Assembly: GCA_028064945.1 (NCBI GenBank)
Contig: JAPTWQ010000031.1
Span: forward strand, 1-5,320
Reading direction: 5' to 3'
From: Nitrospiraceae bacterium
GTDB lineage: Bacteria; Nitrospirota_A; Leptospirillia; Leptospirillales; Leptospirillaceae
DNA: 5,320 bases
The notes under the pieces: generated by a model
Seen by the model: the letters and a program-made list of their open reading frames with translations, nothing else
Database searches by the model: none
What the model was told of the DNA's origin: nothing
In this document: positions 5,156 to 5,320 of the stretch, one piece after another
Layout: the number at the start of each line of letters is the position of its first letter
Position numbering within the stretch: the first letter of the stretch is position 1
Made by a program: the position numbers and the translations under genes

Positions 5156-5320
5156 CCACCCTTTTGGATCGCATTCGTGACATGCCCCCTCACTGGGCCG
5201 GAGAAACGATCCGGCCCTTCGACGAGGATCTGTTCCGGGATTCCCGTCCTTTCGTCCGTCGGCACTACTGGTGCGATTCGGGATCGGTCAACGTGTTCCG
5301 GATTATAGGGACGATTCATG
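5152..5320 (+). CDS. Hypothetical protein, 3' end missing at the window edge
   Basis: The first 56 codons of a gene that runs off the right edge. GGAGG at 5139-5143 lies 8 bases before ATG 5152, which makes this start strong; the frame is also open back to 4981, but those codons are occupied by the coupled 46-residue ORF. The visible protein begins MTTLLDRIRDMPPHWAGETI and continues with charged and aromatic residues, including RRHYWCDSGSVNVFR. It has no N-terminal signal or membrane segment. Codon use (GTC, CGG, TTC, GAC, TCG) again resembles dotH and dotG, so it may be a backbone gene of the same element. I do not recognise the family. An opposite-strand frame covers the same bases but looks like a shadow. 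Confidence 0.6.
   Translation, partial: MTTLLDRIRDMPPHWAGETIRPFDEDLFRDSRPFVRRHYWCDSGSVNVFRIIGTIH

Noticed and set aside
4993..5319. Minus-strand frame of 108 codons at the right edge
   Set aside because: Antisense to two coupled plus-strand ORFs, the second with a strong Shine-Dalgarno and backbone-like codon use.

Overview
The window looks like part of the transfer region of a conjugative or integrative element from a Gram-negative bacterium. Three consecutive plus-strand genes encode a SLT-type lytic transglycosylase and two core subunits of an I-type (type IVB, Dot/Icm or IncI Tra) secretion channel: DotH/IcmK/TraN and DotG/IcmE/TraO. The outer-membrane complex and peptidoglycan-cutting enzyme imply a diderm host. 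The codon style (fairly GC-rich, many CGG, TCC and GGA codons) reminds me of acidophiles such as Leptospirillum, but this is only an impression.

Layout. Bases 1-422 hold the end of an unrecognised gene cut by the left edge. Its stop overlaps the ATG of the lytic transglycosylase (419-853). DotH (843-2033) and DotG (2017-3405) follow with 11- and 17-base overlaps, and each gene has a purine-rich Shine-Dalgarno. This is a tightly coupled operon. An unrecognised 132-residue gene (3435-3833) follows DotG.

From about 3435 to 5000 the DNA is visibly more A+T-rich, and part of it reads the other way. A 53-residue membrane-anchored peptide (4936-4775) and a 326-residue protein with a zinc-finger-like N-terminus (4753-3773) form a likely two-gene minus-strand cassette, which runs tail-to-tail into the 132-residue gene. 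This looks like cargo inserted among transfer genes. After a short divergent intergenic region the plus strand resumes with a 46-residue ORF (5015-5155). It is ATGA-coupled to a gene cut by the right edge (5152-5320) whose codon use again resembles the DotH/DotG backbone.

How the parts fit. The transglycosylase would open the peptidoglycan, DotH would build the outer-membrane ring together with partners outside the window, and DotG would span from the inner to the outer membrane as the VirB10-like channel scaffold. The most unusual points are: a cytoplasmic N-terminal tail and membrane anchor on DotH, with a sequence resembling the ParA-contacting tip of ParB; a Gly/Tyr/Pro/Met-rich tail on DotG; a transglycosylase without a visible signal peptide; and the uncharacterised reverse-strand cassette, whose first gene may have its ribosome site sequestered by RNA pairing. 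No tRNA, rRNA, CRISPR array, insertion sequence or convincing intrinsic terminator was seen.
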